A stretch of 64,000 bases of DNA from Paenibacillus jilunlii (GTDB taxonomy: Bacteria > Bacillota > Bacilli > Paenibacillales > Paenibacillaceae), in assembly GCF_900102965.1 (NCBI RefSeq), contig NZ_FNGM01000001.1:478053-542052 (forward strand). Direction: 5' to 3'. The translations under genes were made by a program, and so were the position numbers. The notes under the pieces are model-generated. The model worked only from the letters and a program-made list of their open reading frames with translations. It ran no database searches and was not told where the DNA came from. This document shows, piece by piece, positions 16,450 through 24,728 of the stretch (the first letter of the stretch is position 1; each line of letters opens with the position of its first letter).

Positions 16450-17352
16450 CTGGATCTAAAAACATTAAAAACCTTTCAGGCCATCATCCGCTCCGGCAGC
16501 TTCAACCGTGCTGCAGAAGAGCTGAATTATGCCCAATCTACGGTCACGATGCAAATTCAGAAGCTGGAAGCGGATCTGGGAGTTCAATTGCTGGAACGGG
16601 GCAAAGGCGTGGCCCTAACCGAAGCCGGACGGTTGTTTTACGAACAGAGCCAGAGGATAGTCCAGGATATGGAACGGCTGCAGACCAGCATCACGGATTT
16701 GAAATCCGGCGAAGCGGGGAGCATACGCATCGGCGCTTCAGATCCGACGGCGAGCTACCGGCTGCCTGACATTCTGCAGAAATTCATGACCCTGTTTCCC
16801 AAAATGGAACTGTCAGTAGATATCTCCGGATCAGGTGTACTGTGCGACCGGCTGCTTCGCGGAGAGCTGGATGTTGTAATCTGCTCCGCTCCGGAACTGG
16901 GGAAGGAGCTGCATTTTGAACCGTTGTTTACGGAAGCGTTCGTACTATTATTGCCGGAAGGCCATCCGCTTATTTCCGCCCCCGCCGTTACTGCAGATCA
17001 TCTGCGCGGACACCGGCTGCTGATTACAGCACCTACCTGTCCCTACCGCAAAAAATTGGAAAGCGTCTTGATGGAAGCTGCCGGCCCGACGCTCAATACC
17101 ATGGAAATCGGCAGCATGTCGGCACTGAAGTTCTATGTAGCGAGCGGGCTTGGCATCGCGCTTGTGCCGGAGGTGACTCTCGATCCTGATCCCGCCGGAA
17201 CCGTAACCCGGAGGCTGGAAGGCAGAGCTGTGGACATGACCTGCGGCATCATTTGCCGGATTGCGGATTACCCCTTGAAACCGCCCGTCCGCAGGCTGTA
17301 TGATTTTATCAGGCAGGAACTGGCGGCGCAGCCGGTTTTTAGCCGGGAATAG
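16450..17352 (+). CDS. LysR-family transcriptional regulator with a CTG start
   Basis: 300-residue regulator: N-terminal HTH_1 (residues 1-60, DLKTLKTFQAIIRSGSFNRA) and a C-terminal LysR substrate-binding domain from about residue 90. The full HTH is only encoded if translation starts at CTG 16450, seven bases after AAGGGAGGGA (16434-16442). The only ATG in frame before the domain boundary, at 16549, would delete the recognition helix. The reading frame opens at 16429 (TGA just upstream), and no ATG, GTG or TTG lies between. It is divergent from the SDR gene and followed at 33 bp by a methyltransferase. The inducer is unknown. Confidence 0.85.
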   Translation: MDLKTLKTFQAIIRSGSFNRAAEELNYAQSTVTMQIQKLEADLGVQLLERGKGVALTEAGRLFYEQSQRIVQDMERLQTSITDLKSGEAGSIRIGASDPTASYRLPDILQKFMTLFPKMELSVDISGSGVLCDRLLRGELDVVICSAPELGKELHFEPLFTEAFVLLLPEGHPLISAPAVTADHLRGHRLLITAPTCPYRKKLESVLMEAAGPTLNTMEIGSMSALKFYVASGLGIALVPEVTLDPDPAGTVTRRLEGRAVDMTCGIICRIADYPLKPPVRRLYDFIRQELAAQPVFSRE

Positions 17353-17385
17353 GCACACAGGAGAGAAGAGGAGAGCTGAGCAGAG

Positions 17386-17997
17386 ATGAGCGGAAACAAA
17401 CTGGATTTGGAGCGTATTGTTTTTATTGGCCGGACTTTTGAGGAGTATTTGCGGATGTTTAATCTGCAGCCGTGGGAACTGGAGGGACGGAGTATTTTGG
17501 ATTGTCCGGCGGGAGCCTGCTCGTTTACCGCAGAGGCCCGCAAGCTTGGCGCGGCATCTGTTGCCGCAGACATTGCTTACTATTATTCCGCCGAAGCGCT
17601 GAGGGACAAAGGGCTGAAGGATATTGAGCATACGGTGCAGCAGCTGGACAAGGTTCAGGATAATTTTGTGTGGAAGGAGTTCACTTCCATACATGCGTTA
17701 CAGCAGGCGAGGACAGCAGCCTTAGCAGCCAGTACGCTGGACAGGCAGCATAATAGCAGCCGTTATATTCCAGTCGAGCTGCCTCTGCTGCCTTTTGCAG
17801 ACCGGTCCTTTGATCTCACCCTGTCCGCCCATTTTCTGTTTATGTATGGGGACCGGCTGGACTATGATTTTCATCTCAGGACACTTCAGGAATTGATGAG
17901 GGTCACGAAGTCAGAAATTCGCATCTTCCCGCTGGTGGACTTATCCTCCCGCAGATACCCTAAGCTGGAGCAGCTGGTCTGTGCAGCTCAGGCCTAA
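17386..17997 (+). CDS. SAM-dependent methyltransferase-like protein, C terminus cut by an in-frame stop
   Basis: 203 residues with a class I methyltransferase motif I variant (ILDCPAGACSFTAEARKLGA), an acidic motif AADIAYYY and a post-motif LPFADRSFDLTLSAHFLF. After the TAA at 17995-17997 the same frame stays open and reads GWTAEEQQVRYEFQKGADSM and more, up to a TGA at 18076-18078. That tail looks like the natural C terminus, so one nonsense change has probably truncated the protein by about 26 residues. The ATG follows GGAGAGC. Target molecule unknown. It may be cotranscribed with the LysR gene. Confidence 0.75.
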   Translation: MSGNKLDLERIVFIGRTFEEYLRMFNLQPWELEGRSILDCPAGACSFTAEARKLGAASVAADIAYYYSAEALRDKGLKDIEHTVQQLDKVQDNFVWKEFTSIHALQQARTAALAASTLDRQHNSSRYIPVELPLLPFADRSFDLTLSAHFLFMYGDRLDYDFHLRTLQELMRVTKSEIRIFPLVDLSSRRYPKLEQLVCAAQA

Positions 17998-18105
17998 GGC
18001 TGGACGGCAGAAGAGCAGCAGGTCCGCTATGAATTTCAAAAAGGTGCGGACTCCATGCTAAGGCTGCTGCGTGTCTGAACAGACAGGCGCTCACAAGATT
18101 CTTAT

Positions 18106-18146
18106 AACGGCTGTATCCATGACGGATGTTATGGGCAGCCGTTTTT
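18106..18146 (+). terminator. Intrinsic terminator
   Basis: AACGGCTG (18106) pairs with CAGCCGTT (18136), followed by a six-T run. It terminates the LysR/methyltransferase transcript. Confidence 0.8.
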
Positions 18147-18205
18147 TGAAATACCAGACTTTATATGATAAAGGGAGGCTTCATGAGCATGATGCCCAAA
18201 GTAAA

Positions 18206-18250
18206 CATAACCCCCTACTATTGATTATTCATCAACAATAGGGGGTTATG
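18206..18250. terminator. Long symmetrical hairpin
   Basis: CATAACCCCCTA-TATTGAT pairs with ATCAA-ATAGGGGGTTATG across 45 bases, with one interruption. There is no flanking T-run, so it may be a transcriptional pause, an RNA-processing site or a repeat rather than a classical terminator. Confidence 0.5.
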
Positions 18251-18280
18251 CTGTACATACTATACCCATGTTTTTCTCAG

Positions 18281-18418
18281 ACTCCTTATCCTATCCTTGT
18301 ACTCAGCCGGGTAGAAATCGTCCGAGGCGGCAGTATATTTGCCTATCCTGCCTGTGAGTCTTCTCTAATTCATCCGCTGGTTAACGATTGGCTTTATGGA
18401 CCGATGTTTGAGCTTTAA
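18281..18418 (+). pseudogene. Possible gene remnant
   Basis: An open stretch reads PYPILVLSRVEIVRGGSIF, continues through HPLVNDWLYGPMFEL and stops at 18418. The composition is protein-like, but there is no start codon with a ribosome-binding site. It lies in a gene-free interval (18079-18762). The family was not recognised; coding is a guess. Confidence 0.2.
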
Positions 18419-18658
18419 GAAGCTCATACCCTTTCGTTCCGGGATGGACTGAAAGCTTCAGCAACAGGATCAAAGATATAGTCTCAAGCTCAAGGAGTAC
18501 ATCTGCTAAAGCTCATTTTCGGAGAAATTTTACCTTTCCGGCGATTCCCTTTCAGCAGTGTATGGTTCCTTGACTTGATACCTGAATTATACCGCTGTTC
18601 TGCGGATTCGTAAAAAGGCGAATGCTTTAAATTTGGGTATGTTTTCAGAATCATCCTA

Positions 18659-18709
18659 ATGTAAGCGCTATTATTCGTCCGTATCCTTAGTTTTTTGGTG
18701 TATAATTTA
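18659..18709 (+). promoter_or_regulatory. Promoter region with a near-cre element
   Basis: ATGTAAGCGCTATTA at 18659-18673 matches the cre consensus at 14 of 15 positions, and GTGTATAATTT (about 18700-18710) holds a TATAAT-type -10. Both precede the gene at 18763. Confidence 0.4.
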
Positions 18710-18762
18710 ACCGTATATAAGTGCAGAAGCAGGCTATACATAAGAATGGAAGGGTGACGGCA

Positions 18763-19386
18763 ATGAAGCTATTTCGGGTGAAGACCGGGCTGCCCGGGGT
18801 GGACCGGATGAAGGAGTTTCTGGAAGATAATTACGTATGTATCGGCTATACAGGTATAGGGGATCTGGAGCATGCCGGCAAAAAGGAAATCCGCACACGC
18901 CTGATTCTGGCCGGAACCACCGCCGGAGCGGAGCTGGAAGCTGCAGCGGACAGTCTGGACATGTTCGTGAATGTCATGCAGGATGGGGATTATGTGCTGA
19001 TCGGGGACGGGGAGTGGGCTTATCTGGGCGATCTGGGCGATTATTTTTATGCAGAAGCCTTTGATTCGGCTGAAGACGGACGCTGCCACCGGCGGGGAGT
19101 GACCTGGCTGAAGACGGTGCCAGCTCCGGCGCTTAATCCGCTGCTGAGTGCTTGGATTGGCGGAGAAGAACCAGTCTTGCAGTACGATGGTCCGCTTCCG
19201 GAGGCAAGGCTGGAGCTGTGGATTACAGATCCCTCTGCGGACGGTATTCACGAAGGCGAAAAGACAGGAACAGTAGATGCAGAGACGTTGTCAAAAGCAC
19301 TAGCCGTGCTGAAATGTGCCTTGGACAGCGGAGACCCGGACCGGCGGGAGCGTGCGGCAATTGCTCTGCTGCAATATGCCAAATGA
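18763..19386 (+). CDS. Uncharacterised protein with EVE/PUA-like modified-DNA reader resemblance
   Basis: 207-residue soluble protein. The N-terminal half (RVKTGLPGVDRMKEFLEDNY, CIGYTGIGDL, then GDYVLIGDGEWAYLGDLGDY, then HRRGVTWLKTVP) looks like the domain found at the N terminus of Mrr/McrB-type modification-dependent restriction proteins, in which a PUA-like barrel reads modified bases. Here it is a stand-alone gene without a nuclease. The C-terminal about 70 residues are helical and unassigned. The ATG at 18763 follows GGAAGGGTGA; an earlier GTG at 18721 has no site. The assignment rests on eye-level pattern similarity only. Confidence 0.55.
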   Translation: MKLFRVKTGLPGVDRMKEFLEDNYVCIGYTGIGDLEHAGKKEIRTRLILAGTTAGAELEAAADSLDMFVNVMQDGDYVLIGDGEWAYLGDLGDYFYAEAFDSAEDGRCHRRGVTWLKTVPAPALNPLLSAWIGGEEPVLQYDGPLPEARLELWITDPSADGIHEGEKTGTVDAETLSKALAVLKCALDSGDPDRRERAAIALLQYAK

Positions 19387-19423
19387 TCTTTTTGCAGCGG
19401 ATTGTTCAATATATTTAAGCACA

Positions 19424-19456
19424 AGAGCCTCCCGGCACAATGCCGGAAGGCTCTTT
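19424..19456 (+). terminator. Intrinsic terminator between convergent genes
   Basis: AGAGCCT-CCGGCA / TGCCGG-AGGCTCT stem with a 3-base loop and a short T-run. It lies between convergent genes ending at 19386 and 19468. Confidence 0.8.
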
Positions 19457-19467
19457 CTAAGCTACAA

Positions 19468-20085
19468 TCAAAAAAACTCTACAAATTCATTCACCGGCTT
19501 ACGGTAGCCGCGGGGTCTGATCTTGTGCTGGTTGTCTTTGCCGATCGTAATCAGCATGACAGGCACCATATTGTCGCTCAGGTTCAGGGCCGCCTTGACG
19601 GCTTGTGCATCGAAACCGATCATCGGGCAGGTGTCCCAACCCTTGTCCTTGGCAATCAGCATGAACTGCATGGCTGACAAAGAGGCATTGCGGACCGCTT
19701 CATCGTGCTGAAAAGCGTCATTACCGCTGTAGGCGCCGTGGATGTCGGCAATCGTCTGGTCAAAAGCATCCTCGCTCATGGCTCCCAGCATTTTGAGTCC
19801 GCTGTAGATTTCAGATGCCTGCAGATAGGCATTTTTGTCTCCAAGCACGACAATGACGGCAGATGCGGTATGGATTTTGTACTGGCCATAGGCCGCTTCG
19901 CGGATCTTTTCCTTCAGGCCTTCATCACTGACCACTTTATAATGGGTGTGCTGCAAATTGTAGGCTGAAGGGGCGAGGCGGGTGAGCGAGAACATTTCTT
20001 CCAGCTCACTTTGGGGGATTTTGATCCCTTCGACGAAGTTATTTGCCGATCTGCGTGCTTGAACCAATTCTGAAAAAGTGCTCAT
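19468..20085 (-). CDS. Nitroreductase-family NAD(P)H:FMN oxidoreductase
   Basis: 205-residue flavoenzyme of the nitroreductase superfamily. Visible are the FMN-binding ARRSANNF near the N terminus, LAPSAYNLQHTHYKVV for FMN and substrate, and the C-terminal KGWDTCPMIGFD. Such enzymes reduce nitroaromatics, quinones or similar acceptors with NAD(P)H; the physiological substrate is unknown. The second ATG (20085) is preferred because GGAGG lies six bases before it; the ATG at 20091 abuts the site. It is probably monocistronic. Confidence 0.88.
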   Translation of the reverse strand: MSTFSELVQARRSANNFVEGIKIPQSELEEMFSLTRLAPSAYNLQHTHYKVVSDEGLKEKIREAAYGQYKIHTASAVIVVLGDKNAYLQASEIYSGLKMLGAMSEDAFDQTIADIHGAYSGNDAFQHDEAVRNASLSAMQFMLIAKDKGWDTCPMIGFDAQAVKAALNLSDNMVPVMLITIGKDNQHKIRPRGYRKPVNEFVEFF

Positions 20086-20265
20086 GTTCATTCCTCCATA
20101 ATATATGTAGTGGTTAACAATTATTAATAGCTGATATTAATAAATGAACTTACTAAATGTTACTTGCTAAACATATCACGGTGTTTGAACATAGTCAATG
20201 ATCAAATGCAGCTCAAAACAAAATTTTTTATGAAATTGAGAAATGAATCAAAAACCGCAGAAAAG

Positions 20266-20283
20266 AAGTGATTTTAATCACAA
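20266..20283. promoter_or_regulatory. Rex-like operator upstream of yjlC-ndh
   Basis: On the minus strand this reads TTGTGATTAAAATCACTT, close to the Rex consensus TTGTGA-N6-TCACAA. A second, weaker half-site TTGTGACATTTATTACAT lies at 20308-20325, and TATAAT is at 20335-20340. In B. subtilis the yjlC-ndh operon is repressed by the NADH/NAD sensor Rex. The remaining AT-rich 20086-20265 holds nothing else recognised. Confidence 0.65.
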
Positions 20284-20416
20284 AATAAGGATATACAGGC
20301 AAAAAGATTGTGACATTTATTACATGAAGAATGTTATAATAATCACATTGATTTAGGGATTAATCTTTTCATCCATTTTTATTATGAGAGAAAGCTAATG
20401 TAAAGGAGAACTCAAT

Positions 20417-20830
20417 ATGTCAGAAACAATCACGCAAAGTAAATCATTTATCAAAGAGGATCTTCTGGATCAGCTTTTGAAGCCTGAGGTGCAGGAATCC
20501 CTAACGACGCTGGTGGAGCAGCTTCCCCAGATTACGCAGCTGGTTGGCGCATTAACCAAGTCGCTTGATTTTGTGCAGACTGTTGCATCGGATGAGGTGC
20601 TGAAGAGTGACACGGTAGGTGCCATCAAAGAACTTGCCGAGCCTGTAGTGGATTCCGTCAAAACGATGGCAGCTACGGTAATCGAAGCCAAGGATCGTGC
20701 CAACGAAAGCAGCGAAAATATCACACTATTCGGCATGATGCGCATGATCAAGGACCCTCAGGTGCAAAAAATGCTTCGTTTCATGAATGCATACCTGCAG
20801 GTCAGCGGCGAACGGAATCCACAAAAATAA
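20417..20830 (+). CDS. yjlC: DUF1641 protein, YjlC-like
   Basis: 137-residue helical cytoplasmic protein of the DUF1641 family. The conserved tail FGMMRMIKDPQVQKMLRF is present. In B. subtilis YjlC is encoded directly before the type II NADH dehydrogenase and shares its Rex-controlled transcript; the same order and a 14-bp gap to the next gene are seen here, so it is probably an accessory of that enzyme, although its molecular role is not known. The ATG follows AAAGGAGAA. Confidence 0.85.
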   Translation: MSETITQSKSFIKEDLLDQLLKPEVQESLTTLVEQLPQITQLVGALTKSLDFVQTVASDEVLKSDTVGAIKELAEPVVDSVKTMAATVIEAKDRANESSENITLFGMMRMIKDPQVQKMLRFMNAYLQVSGERNPQK

Positions 20831-20844
20831 GGACGGAGGAAATT

Positions 20845-22026
20845 ATGATGTCAAAACATATCGTTATTCTCGGAGCTGGCTACGGCGGTCTTCTGAGTGC
20901 TATTAACGTGCGCAAATATATGAGTAAGGCTGAAGCAAAAATCACGGTTGTCAATCAATATCCGACGCATCAGATTATTACGGAGCTCCATCGCCTGGCC
21001 GCAGGAAGTGTTGCGGAACAAGCCGTAGCCATGCCGCTCACCAAGCTTTTTGCCGGAAAAGACATTGATCTGAAAATTGCCAAGGTCAAATCATTTTCTG
21101 TTGACAGCAAGCAGGTGCAATTGTCTGACGGTACGGCGCTCTCGTATGATGCGCTTGTTGTTGCGCTGGGCAGCACTACTGCTTATTTCGGCATTCCTGG
21201 ACTGGAAGAGTATAGCATGGTGCTGAAATCCGCCGCTGACGCCAAAAAAATTCATGCGCATATTGAAGACCGCATTCGTGAGTATGCGAAGACACACAAT
21301 CCTGCCGATGCGGCGATTCTGATTGGCGGTGGCGGTCTGACCGGCGTCGAGCTGGTAGGCGAGATTGCTGATGTGCTGCCGAAGCTGACCAAACGCTATG
21401 GTGTGAATCCTCAGGAAATCAAGCTGATGCTAGTAGAAGCGGGTCCAAAAATCCTTCCGGTGCTGCCGGATCACCTGATTGAGCGTGCAGTAACGAGCCT
21501 GACTGCCCGCGGTGTAACCTTCCTGACAGGCCTTCCTGTTACGAATGTTGCCGGCAATGTAATTGATCTGAAGGATGGCCAGCAAATTGTTGCCAATACC
21601 TTCGTATGGACCGGCGGTGTGCAGGGCAATCCTCTGGTCGGCGAGTCCGGCCTGGAAGTGAACCGCGGCCGTGCGACTGTGAATGACTTCCTGCAGTCCA
21701 CTTCGCACCCGGATGTTTTTGTCGCAGGGGACAGTGCGGTTGTCTTCGCAGCGGACGGACGTCCATACCCGCCGACAGCACAAATTGCCTGGCAGATGGG
21801 CGAGCTGATCGGCTACAATCTGTATGCTTATCTGACTAACACAGCCTCCGAAGCTTTCAGTCCAATCAACTCCGGGACGCTTGCCAGCCTTGGGCGCAAA
21901 GACGGTGTGGCAATTATCGGGGCCAGCAATACTCCGCTAAAGGGCTTGCCGGCAACCCTTATGAAGGAAGCGAGCAATATCCGTTATTTGTCCCATATCA
22001 AAGGCCTGTTCAGCCTGGCGTACTAA
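20845..22026 (+). CDS. ndh: Type II NADH dehydrogenase (non-proton-pumping)
   Basis: 393-residue FAD enzyme that passes electrons from NADH to quinone at the inner face of the membrane. The first Rossmann motif GAGYGGLLSA (FAD) is at residues about 10-19, the second GGGGLTGVELVGE (NADH) at about 160, and VFVAGDSA binds the FAD end; the C-terminal helices ATLMKEASNIRYLSHIKGL carry membrane-binding character. The length matches YjlD/Ndh. Start 20845 or 20848 (ATGATG) cannot be separated; GGAGGA lies upstream of both. It is the second gene of the yjlC-ndh operon. Confidence 0.92.
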   Translation: MMSKHIVILGAGYGGLLSAINVRKYMSKAEAKITVVNQYPTHQIITELHRLAAGSVAEQAVAMPLTKLFAGKDIDLKIAKVKSFSVDSKQVQLSDGTALSYDALVVALGSTTAYFGIPGLEEYSMVLKSAADAKKIHAHIEDRIREYAKTHNPADAAILIGGGGLTGVELVGEIADVLPKLTKRYGVNPQEIKLMLVEAGPKILPVLPDHLIERAVTSLTARGVTFLTGLPVTNVAGNVIDLKDGQQIVANTFVWTGGVQGNPLVGESGLEVNRGRATVNDFLQSTSHPDVFVAGDSAVVFAADGRPYPPTAQIAWQMGELIGYNLYAYLTNTASEAFSPINSGTLASLGRKDGVAIIGASNTPLKGLPATLMKEASNIRYLSHIKGLFSLAY

Positions 22027-22075
22027 TTATTGATTCAATCTGACTTTTGAATAATCTGATATAAAGCGGCTGTTT

Positions 22076-22138
22076 AACCTTCAAGCTAGACCTGCTCCCT
22101 TGGCAGCATAAGGGTCGGGTCTGATTGGAGGTTTTTTT
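22076..22138 (+). terminator. Intrinsic terminator of yjlC-ndh
   Basis: Nested stem: AACCT / AGGTT outside and AGACC / GGGTCT inside, then a seven-T run ending at 22138. The rest of 22139-22302 holds no recognised element. Confidence 0.7.
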
Positions 22139-22302
22139 GGTCTAATGGAAGGGCTAGCGGGAATGTGTTATTTTACATAGTAAATAGGTGGAAGGCATTT
22201 TATGCTGGGTGAATCAAGCATTGAAGGCCAAAGGCAACTGCCCGCCGATGCTATGCCAAGGCCCGCACAGGCTATAGACTGCTGAGTCTTAGGAGGGAAA
22301 CA

Positions 22303-23166
22303 ATGAACCAAATCAGAACACAGTTAATGATCGACTTGCAAAGAATAGCAGCAGAGCAGTACAAGCTTCGTGAGGGTGAGGAGGTGCAGGATTTCATCTG
22401 CCTGATGCTGGAATATATCGGGGACCCTCAGCCTGAGCTGCGGGACGAGCTGATCTATCCGGCCTTCTACGAATGGATTCTGGAGCAGCGCCTCTTCTCT
22501 TCCGGCGAGTTGCGCGGCATTCTGGCGGTGCTGCTGGATGAGCAGCATCTGTTCTTTGGCTTAGGCACCCAAGGAGACGAAAAGGTATTTACTCGCACCT
22601 TCTCGGCACTGGTAATAGGTCTTATTATCCAGCGGCACAGAGAACAGCCTTTTCTGGATGCTGCCGGGTTTCATCAGCTGAAGTCAGCGCTGCTCAGTTA
22701 TTATACTGAAGAACAAGATCTCCGGGGCTATGTCGAACAAGGCGGCTGGGCCCACTCGGCGGCTCACGGGGCAGATGCCATTGATGAATTAGTGCAGTGT
22801 GAGGAAAGCGGTGAGACCGTGCAGCTAGAGGTGCTTGAAGCGGTCCGTGACATGCTGCAGAACGGAGTATATATCTTCAGAGAAGAAGAGGATGAGCGGA
22901 TAGCTACGATTGTGGATACGATGATCCACCGCAATTTGCTTGCGCGGGATCGCATTGCTGAATGGATCAGCAGTCTAGCAGCCGGCGGCAGCCAGCCCGG
23001 AAACCGCAGCCTATACATCAACAGGATCAACAGTAAAAACTTTGTGCGGGCTCTTTATTTCAGGAGAGAAAGGGAGTATTTCGGCAAGGAGCTTCAGGAA
23101 GCTTTGCTTGCCGCTGAATTGAAAATGAACGAGTTCACAGCAAAAACCACTAATTCTGTTCAATAG
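22303..23166 (+). CDS. DUF2785 domain-containing protein
   Basis: 287-residue soluble, mostly helical protein that fits the DUF2785 family (RDELIYPAFYEWIL, LLDEQHLFFGLG, RTFSALVIGLIIQRHREQPFL, GWAHSAAHGADAIDELV). The HSAAHGADA segment is a recognisable signature of the family; no function is known. The ATG follows TAGGAGGG. It is preceded by a strong terminator and followed, 75 bp on, by an esterase on the same strand. Confidence 0.8.
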   Translation: MNQIRTQLMIDLQRIAAEQYKLREGEEVQDFICLMLEYIGDPQPELRDELIYPAFYEWILEQRLFSSGELRGILAVLLDEQHLFFGLGTQGDEKVFTRTFSALVIGLIIQRHREQPFLDAAGFHQLKSALLSYYTEEQDLRGYVEQGGWAHSAAHGADAIDELVQCEESGETVQLEVLEAVRDMLQNGVYIFREEEDERIATIVDTMIHRNLLARDRIAEWISSLAAGGSQPGNRSLYINRINSKNFVRALYFRREREYFGKELQEALLAAELKMNEFTAKTTNSVQ

Positions 23167-23241
23167 ATGCTCCGCAAAAATCTATTTGCTATAATAGGTT
23201 TGCTTATACTATAACAGCTGTTTCATAGGAGGACTTTCAGG

Positions 23242-23871
23242 ATGGAATTTCAAGAAAACGATATCATTTTGTTCCAGGGTGACAGCATTACGGATTGGGG
23301 CCGCAACTATGAAGACCCGTCTTCGCTTGGTGTGGGCTATGCACTGATGGTAGCCGCACGGCTGGGATTGCTGTATCCCGAGAAGAAGCTGACCTTCATC
23401 AACCGCGGTATCAGCGGCAACCGTGCGGCGGATCTGCAGCGGCGCTGGGACAAGGACTGCCTGGAGCTGAAGCCGACTGTAGTTTCGATATACATCGGCA
23501 TTAACGACACCTGGCGCCGCTTTGACTCCGGTGAGGAAACAACGGCTGCACAATTTGAAGCTTCCTACCGGGATATTATTGAACGCACCCTCAGAGCAAC
23601 CCATGCCAAGCTGATTCTGGTTGAGCCTTTTGTGCTGCCGGTTCCGGAAGACCGCAAGGGCTGGCGCCAGGATCTGGACCCGAAAATCCACGTGGTGCGC
23701 GAGCTTGCCCGCGAGTATGGTGCCCTGCTGGTTCCCCTGGACGGGCTGTTTGCTGCAGCATCCGTGAAGGCAGATTCTGTATTCTGGGCACCGGATGGCG
23801 TGCATCCTTCCCCTGCCGGACATGCGCTCATTACCGAGGCCTGGCTGAAAGCGGCGGGAGCCATTAGCTAA
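23242..23871 (+). CDS. SGNH/GDSL-family hydrolase
   Basis: 209-residue serine esterase-type enzyme. Block I FQGDSITDWG supplies the nucleophile Ser, block II NRGISGNRAADL the oxyanion Gly, block III YIGINDTWRR the Asn, and block V APDGVHPSPAGH the Asp and His. There is no signal peptide, so it acts in the cytoplasm. Members deacetylate sugars or cleave lipid esters; the substrate here is not known, though similar proteins in Paenibacillus are often rhamnogalacturonan acetylesterase-like. The ATG follows AGGAGGA. Confidence 0.9.
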   Translation: MEFQENDIILFQGDSITDWGRNYEDPSSLGVGYALMVAARLGLLYPEKKLTFINRGISGNRAADLQRRWDKDCLELKPTVVSIYIGINDTWRRFDSGEETTAAQFEASYRDIIERTLRATHAKLILVEPFVLPVPEDRKGWRQDLDPKIHVVRELAREYGALLVPLDGLFAAASVKADSVFWAPDGVHPSPAGHALITEAWLKAAGAIS

Positions 23872-23920
23872 TCTGTCGGCAGGCTGCATTCCTTTACATA
23901 AAAAAGCTGCCAATCCTTAA

Positions 23921-23957
23921 GGACCGGTCCGTTGAGATAATGGACGGGTCTTTTTTT
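23921..23957 (+). terminator. Intrinsic terminator of the GDSL hydrolase gene
   Basis: GACC-GTCCGTT pairs with AATGGAC-GGTC, followed by a seven-T run, 50 bp after the stop codon. Confidence 0.8.
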
Positions 23958-24066
23958 ATTTTTGCAGAAAATGCCCCACCTTCTAAAAGGAAAGCTAGCC
24001 GTTTCTCTCTGCTAAAGGGCGAGAATGTTATTTGGTTCACAAGACTGCTATAATTGGAGAATACAT

Positions 24067-24615
24067 ATGGATTTGGAGGTGGAACCCATTAAAAGGCTTC
24101 TGCTGACTGTGCCTGTTCTGTTGGCTGTTCTGCTGAGCGGCTGCCAGAATGCTTTTGGATTTATCAATGCCAGGTGGATTTCAGAGATAACCCTGGATTG
24201 TCAGCCTGCCGGCGATAGGACGCAGAGTGAACCTCTTGAGAGCCGGACTTTTACGGATCCTGCATTTATCAAGCTGATGGCAGATGCGATGAACGGCAGC
24301 AAGAGGCTGCAAAATGATCTCTACCATGGGGCTGAGTTTAAGATGAAGCTGACCTTCGGGGATGGCTATACGGAGGATTATATTCTGAACCTTGGAGAAG
24401 CCAAAGGTAAGCAAGGGCTGCTGGTCCTTGCGGAGAATAGCACCAAAGGATATAAGGTCTCCGCTAAGGACGCCGACAAGCTGAGAAAACTTGTGTATAG
24501 TGAAGCAGGTTCTGCGGCTGACGCCGGAACAGGAGCCGCACAGGCTTCAGTTGCGGTCCCGGGACCGGTAACCGTATCACGGAATATGGATCATTCGTCA
24601 AGCTTTTTACCCTGA
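24067..24615 (+). CDS. Small predicted lipoprotein
   Basis: 182-residue exported lipoprotein: KRLLLTVPVLLAVLLSGCQ supplies the hydrophobic core and lipobox (cysteine at about residue 25). The mature part contains LTFGDGYTEDYILNLGE and looks like a small beta-rich domain; the tail is Ala/Val/Ser-rich. No family recognised. The ATG at 24067 has GGAG eight bases before it; a second GGAGGTGG at 24075 would favour an ATT codon immediately before KRLLL, which gives a more typical signal peptide. Confidence 0.6.
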   Translation: MDLEVEPIKRLLLTVPVLLAVLLSGCQNAFGFINARWISEITLDCQPAGDRTQSEPLESRTFTDPAFIKLMADAMNGSKRLQNDLYHGAEFKMKLTFGDGYTEDYILNLGEAKGKQGLLVLAENSTKGYKVSAKDADKLRKLVYSEAGSAADAGTGAAQASVAVPGPVTVSRNMDHSSSFLP

Positions 24616-24728
24616 AGCCCGATTACTCTATACAGGAATATTGTTAGTAGGGGTCACAGTCTGTTCAGGAGACAAATACAATACAGCCACCCATGCGGGA
24701 TAATTTGAAACGGAGAGGAATGGAGCAG

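Noticed and set aside
18490..18741. 83-codon minus-strand frame.
   Set aside because: No start site and no protein-like pattern; lies over a promoter region of the gene at 18763.
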